Assembly: GCA_004194705.1 (NCBI GenBank)
Contig: SADC01001389.1
Location: forward strand, 124,001 to 188,000
From: Ditylenchus dipsaci
Lineage: Eukaryota; Nematoda; Chromadorea; Rhabditida; Anguinidae
Direction of reading: 5' to 3'
Length of the DNA stretch: 64,000 nucleotides
The notes under the pieces were generated by a model, which saw nothing but the letters and a program-made list of their open reading frames with translations, was not told the origin of the DNA and ran no database searches. Below are positions 60,221-64,000 of the stretch, in pieces (position 1 is the stretch's first letter; each line of letters opens with the position of its first letter). Made by a program: the position numbers and the translations under genes.

Positions 60221-60364
60221 TATCGTATTTCCTCCAATAACTCCTCGTCTCCGTCTCGATCTAAAAATGCACATAGAAGCTTTTTTGCCACGGTCCATGT
60301 TGAAAAACATGTTAAGACAGCCGAAATAGGGCAATGTTCACTGTTTTATCTTTTGCCTTGGTCA

Positions 60365-60790
60365 AGTGAAGGGGCAAATAGAAATTTTGCCGCAAAAAGT
60401 CGGAATTTTGTCGGAAATAGTCGGAATTTTGCCGCAAATCTGTTTTTGCCGCAAAAAAGTCGGAATTTTGCCGCAAGTATTCGAAATTTTGACAAAAATT
60501 GTCAGAATTTCGCCGCGAACTGCAGTAAATTTTGCCGGGAATCCGAATTATATAGTCAAACAGGACTTGGATCGCTCAGAATTCAATCCTGGAGCGGCCA
60601 GAAGGGCGAGCACTCAGTTGCGGATTTTTTTTTGCGGATTCCACATATGCGGATCGAACTTATGTGGATTTTACACTTGCGCATTTGTTCTTCCGGATTA
60701 TCAATTGCGGATTCCACATTTGCGGATTTTTTTTGCGGATTGACTCGCGGATTTTGACTTGCTAAATTTTTGCGGGTTATACATTCGTGG
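60365..60790. repeat. Two adjacent degenerate tandem repeats
   Basis: 60375-60545 has about eight units near TTTTGCCGCAAAAAGTCGGA. 60615-60780 has about nine units near TTGCGGATTCCACATTTGCG. Open frames here are by-products of the repeats. Confidence 0.55.
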
Positions 60791-61378
60791 TTTGTATATC
60801 ATTGGATACCACATTCGTAAATTCGTACAAAGAGGATTTTGATTTCTGTATTTTACACAAATCGTTTCTTCTGTAAAGTCCTATACAATACCCTTAGGCG
60901 CAGGTCTACTTTTATTCCTAGTCATCAATGAGGTTGCGCAATCTTTGGACTACCTAAAAACAAAAACAAATGCAAAAGAAACCAAGCCAAGTTTCTCAGT
61001 TTCGATCTTCAGAAAATCTTGTCTTTTATGACGCTCATACCTTTTTGAAAGTTATTTTAAAATTTTGCTGTCTCAAACTAACTTTTCAGCGATCGAGTTA
61101 ATAGCGCAATTACTTAGGTTACTTCATAGTTTGCTCACTAGTCTTAACATCTGATAAATTTTTTGTTTACAAAAAAGGTAACATATGCCATACACAAGGT
61201 GATAATAAAACTCTGAACTCGTTATTTTCAATGATCTGATTTTGTTACATTTTCGCCACTTTTACAGTGAAAAACCAAGCACTGTTGTTTGTTTATCTTT
61301 GTCGATTTCTCGTTGCTGTATTACATGTTTTTACTCGTTTCTGTCCGAGTCATTTCATTGTCATTTCATTGTCATATG
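60791..61378. other. Gene-free stretch
   Basis: AT-rich, no recognised features. Confidence 0.3.
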
Positions 61379-61554
61379 AACTAGATCCAACTGTTGGATT
61401 ATTAGTGCGCCCCGGTTCTGTTCAATCCCAATCAACAGACCGGGCTATTTGGGAATTGATAGCAAAATACGATGCGCTCCAAACACCCACAGATGAGGAA
61501 ACCTTACAGCATCTAAAAGCCCTGCAATTTCGCATTATGAAAAATGGGGCTTGA
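61379..61554 (+). CDS. Possible exon of an unrecognised gene
   Basis: An open frame, possibly after an AACTAG acceptor near 61379-61384, encodes a charged helical segment (STDRAIWELIAKYDALQTPT, then DEETLQHLKALQFRIMKNG) ending in TGA at 61552-61554. Composition looks protein-like and more GC-rich than its surroundings. I do not recognise the family and see no partner exons. A foldback copy starts right after the stop. Confidence 0.35.
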
Positions 61555-61558
61555 GTAT

Positions 61559-62245
61559 AGAATACCCCCCCCCACGGGGAGTGATCAGATCGAGGAGATA
61601 ACATCATATTGGTGTTTCTCTACCCCGATTGTATGAGAAAGCCGCGCGTTTTTTTTGATTCCGAGAAAAAAAAAATTTTCGAACCACAGGGGGTATATCA
61701 TGGTTTTTTAGTCAAAATTTGAAAATTTTAAATTGGCGCCTTTTGAATTTAAAAAGGAATAAGGGCTGTACTGGAAGGGGAATGGAATAAAAAGGGGACA
61801 CGTTTATGGCAGAACGTTAAAAAGGTAATTTTTTGCATTTTTCCACTGTCTTACCATGTTTTTCAACTTGGGCCGTGGCGAAAATAGACTCTATATGCAT
61901 TTTGTGATCAAGAGTACTTCTCGGAATCATATCTAAGGTAAGTGAGTGCGCGCATCTCTAGCTGTCGAGGGGAGCTTGGAGTTGAGATGCGCACACTCAC
62001 ATACCTTAGACATAAATCACTCAAAAGTGACTCTGGATGCATGAAAAAGCATGCATACCATAGTTTATTTACGCGGTAGGCCCCAGTATTCAAAACTATG
62101 TTTGACATCTTCTTGATAGTAGGCCCTGTATAATTAGTGGCACCCTTTTATTCCCTTTCCCTTCCTATACAGCCTTTAATCCCTTTAAAATTCAAAAGGC
62201 GCCAATTTAAAATTTTCAAATTTTGACTTAAGAACCATAATACCC
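61559..62245. mobile_element. Foldback-family copy (f)
   Basis: The left arm matches copy (d) (AGCCGCGCGTTTTTTTTGAT, then AATTGGCGCCTTTTGAATTT). The right arm ends early at CATAATACCCCCTGTGGG. The core 61933-62009 starts CTAAGGTAAGTGAGTGCGCG and ends with ACTCACATACCTTAG, and the GC stem is mostly lost. Confidence 0.7.
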
Positions 62246-62467
62246 CCTGTGGGCATTAGGTGAATTCATCTATATCGAATTCATCTACAAACCGAATTCA
62301 TCTACATTTTGGCATTCTGTTTGTAACCCTTTATAAGAGTTTCTAAGCCAAGTTTCCAACTTTTACATTTAATGGAAGGGCTGAAGGGTTTTTGCATATT
62401 TCGAAAAGCTTTGATTTTCATGTAATGTTTTAGCCCAGATCTTATTAAATTAGTTTAAGGCATAACA

Positions 62468-63529
62468 ATGGGTAAAAGAATGCAAGCGATTAAGAAAAAC
62501 AAAGAAAATTATCAAGTGATGCTTTCCGAAAAAAACAAGTAAATGGTTCAAGATATCTATGGTTGCCTTTACTGGAAGAACAATTTTAGAGGGACCGAAT
62601 ATACTGGAGATGTATCTTTTGCCAAGCTGGAGCCGATGGAGACGTTGGATCAAAATGTCCAGGTTATACAGGGGAGCTGTCAGTCACCGCCGAACACAAC
62701 CATTTGGGTGATAGTGCCCGTGTGGAGCTAAAGTGTTTGCAAGGTGTGGTTAAGAGCAAAGCAGTCTTGAGTGAGGAAGTGCCTCGTTCAATTGTTGCCG
62801 ACTGCATAGCTGGTGTGTCAGAAGAAGTCAAACCTCTTGTGCGTCGTTCACTCTTAGCCAGAAACATTCGCAGCATTCGCAACGAAGAAACCTTGAGCCA
62901 GCTAATCCGAAGAATCTGCATGAGTTACTAGTAAGTTTTCCTTCTCCAATTTTTGTTTTAAGTGTGATATTTCCGGTGCCTAATGAATACAAGCCTCTTG
63001 ATGGCGAAGAATTCCTCAAGAATTCCTGGTGGAACAATGATGAGCGAATACTCATATTCTCGACCAACCGTTGCCTGAATTTGCTACAGTCTATCAACAA
63101 GTGGAGGTGTGATGGCACCTTTGATGTGGTACCAGTGCTTTCCGACCAGCTCTGGATCATTTTCATCCGCCTTGCTCACTCTTATGTACCGATGGTATTT
63201 TGCCTTATGAACCACCGCCTGCAATCATCGTATGAGTTTGTGCTAAAGGAGCGAAGTAATGAGAACTCGAAAGTAACTGGAAATTTTTCAAATTTTTGAA
63301 CTCAGAAATTGTTTTAGGGAGTTTCTCAAGAAGTTTGCTGAGAAAACTGGTATCTCAGGTGTGGAGAGTTTCATTTGGTCGGGTTTTTGCATGGAAGTGA
63401 GTATTCCAAACTTTATTGTTTTATTCCAATGAAATTTAATTTTCAGGAGTTACCACGACAGCTCAACAGCGACGACTGCAGTGTATTTACGTGCGTCTTT
63501 GCAGAGCGGAACATCCGATAAGCCTATTG
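62468..63529 (+). pseudogene. MULE-type transposase remnant with FLYWCH-like start and C48-protease-like tail
   Basis: Pieces in order: a possible FLYWCH finger (YGCLYWKNNFRG near 62558, AEHNHLGDSARVELK near 62684-62730), a helical region ending LIRRICMSY, a 33-nt intron at about 62932-62964, the DDE-region start INKWRCDGTFDVVPVLSDQL with the VPMVFCLMN continuation, then two exons at about 63319-63396 and 63447-63519 encoding KKFAEKTGISGVESF and LPRQLNSDDCSVFTCVFAER. The CDGTF..P..F/SQL pattern is typical of Mutator-like transposases next to FLYWCH fingers. The last exon resembles the QxxxxDCGVFxCxFAE end of Ulp1/SENP (C48) cysteine proteases. Frame changes between pieces and missing central DDE parts suggest decay. 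Confidence 0.6.
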
Positions 63530-64000
63530 TGAACACCCTTCCGCAACGTCTTTCGCATCCGGATGCGGTCTGCAATGCGGTCTGTATGCGGCACAATAGA
63601 ATTCGAAGCTAAAGAAATGGATGCTTTTCGCAAAATAATCACTGAAGAAATATTAGCTGGAAAACTGTCATTTACTTAATTTTATTTTTGCTTCACATTT
63701 ATATCTCTTATTTCGTTGACTGTTACTGCACACACGAGCCTTCTAATAAAAGAAATCGGATAGTTTGACTAAGTCTATTAGAGGCGCAAAAGAAATTTTG
63801 GGGTGTAAGTTAAATTGTAGCCGTTTTGTATAGGTAATGGATCGGTACGTACGTGTTATATTCTTGTAATGCAACTCGTCCAGTTAAGTTTAATATTAAA
63901 AAAAATCTGGTATAATGGGCATTTTTGATGTGGTGGAGACTTTCTTTGACCCATAGAGCAGATAACATTTTGCTTGAAAAAAGGCGAGGCTGCTTTTCCA
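63530..64000. other. Downstream flank, no recognised gene
   Basis: Short AT-rich end of the window. A duplicated GGATGCGGTCTGCAATGCGG-like motif is at 63561-63595. No terminal repeats for the transposase remnant were identified. Confidence 0.3.

Noticed and set aside
60353..60757. Open frames with repeated RNFAA and LRIP-like units
   Set aside because: They follow two degenerate tandem DNA repeats exactly; the peptides have no protein-like pattern.

Overview
This is an AT-rich nuclear window from an invertebrate animal. The species cannot be named from the sequence. The evidence is intron-containing animal genes (a transmembrane adenylyl cyclase, a WDR7/rabconnectin-3 beta gene and an eIF3e gene), short GT-AG introns of about 40-60 nt wherever no transposon has landed, an AATAAA signal after eIF3e, and a very heavy load of DNA transposons. 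There are no bacterial operons, rRNA genes or CRISPR arrays. All coordinates and splice sites were read by eye, so exon edges are proposals.

Layout. 1-7.4 kb: small transposons, a tiny minus-strand gene resembling NCBP2AS2 (1631-1920) and an unrecognised four-exon minus-strand gene (5757-7433). 10.4-27.3 kb: a plus-strand class III transmembrane adenylyl cyclase in about 23 exons (first membrane block, C1, second membrane block, C2, acidic/serine-rich tail). Its larger introns are filled with foldback elements, and several catalytic residues appear to be missing. 30.1-34.5 kb: minus-strand 3' exons of WDR7. Two earlier WDR7 exons lie at 58.3-58.9 kb, so about 24 kb of repeats lies between collinear parts of one gene. 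Inside that stretch sits a plus-strand eIF3e gene (41.1-43.4 kb) carrying several apparent one-base lesions and a TTAA-flanked MITE in an intron.

Mobile DNA is the main theme. Supported elements are: a 3.6 kb hAT transposon with BED-finger and hAT transposase exons, matching terminal repeats and an 8-bp target duplication (47937-51573), itself inserted in a large foldback; hAT MITEs with exact 8-bp duplications (5285-5409, 35222-35709, 40064-40534); about a dozen TTAA-flanked palindromic MITEs; TA-flanked mariner/pogo-type elements; tRNA-derived SINE-like units; and a decayed MULE-type transposase with a C48-protease-like tail (62.5-63.5 kb). The most novel-looking item is a foldback family with at least six copies. 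It shares a hairpin core whose arm begins CTAAGGTAAGTGAGTG, has a GC-rich inner stem, and is embedded in different outer arms.

The cellular genes do not form a pathway. They look like ordinary single loci separated and inflated by transposon insertion.
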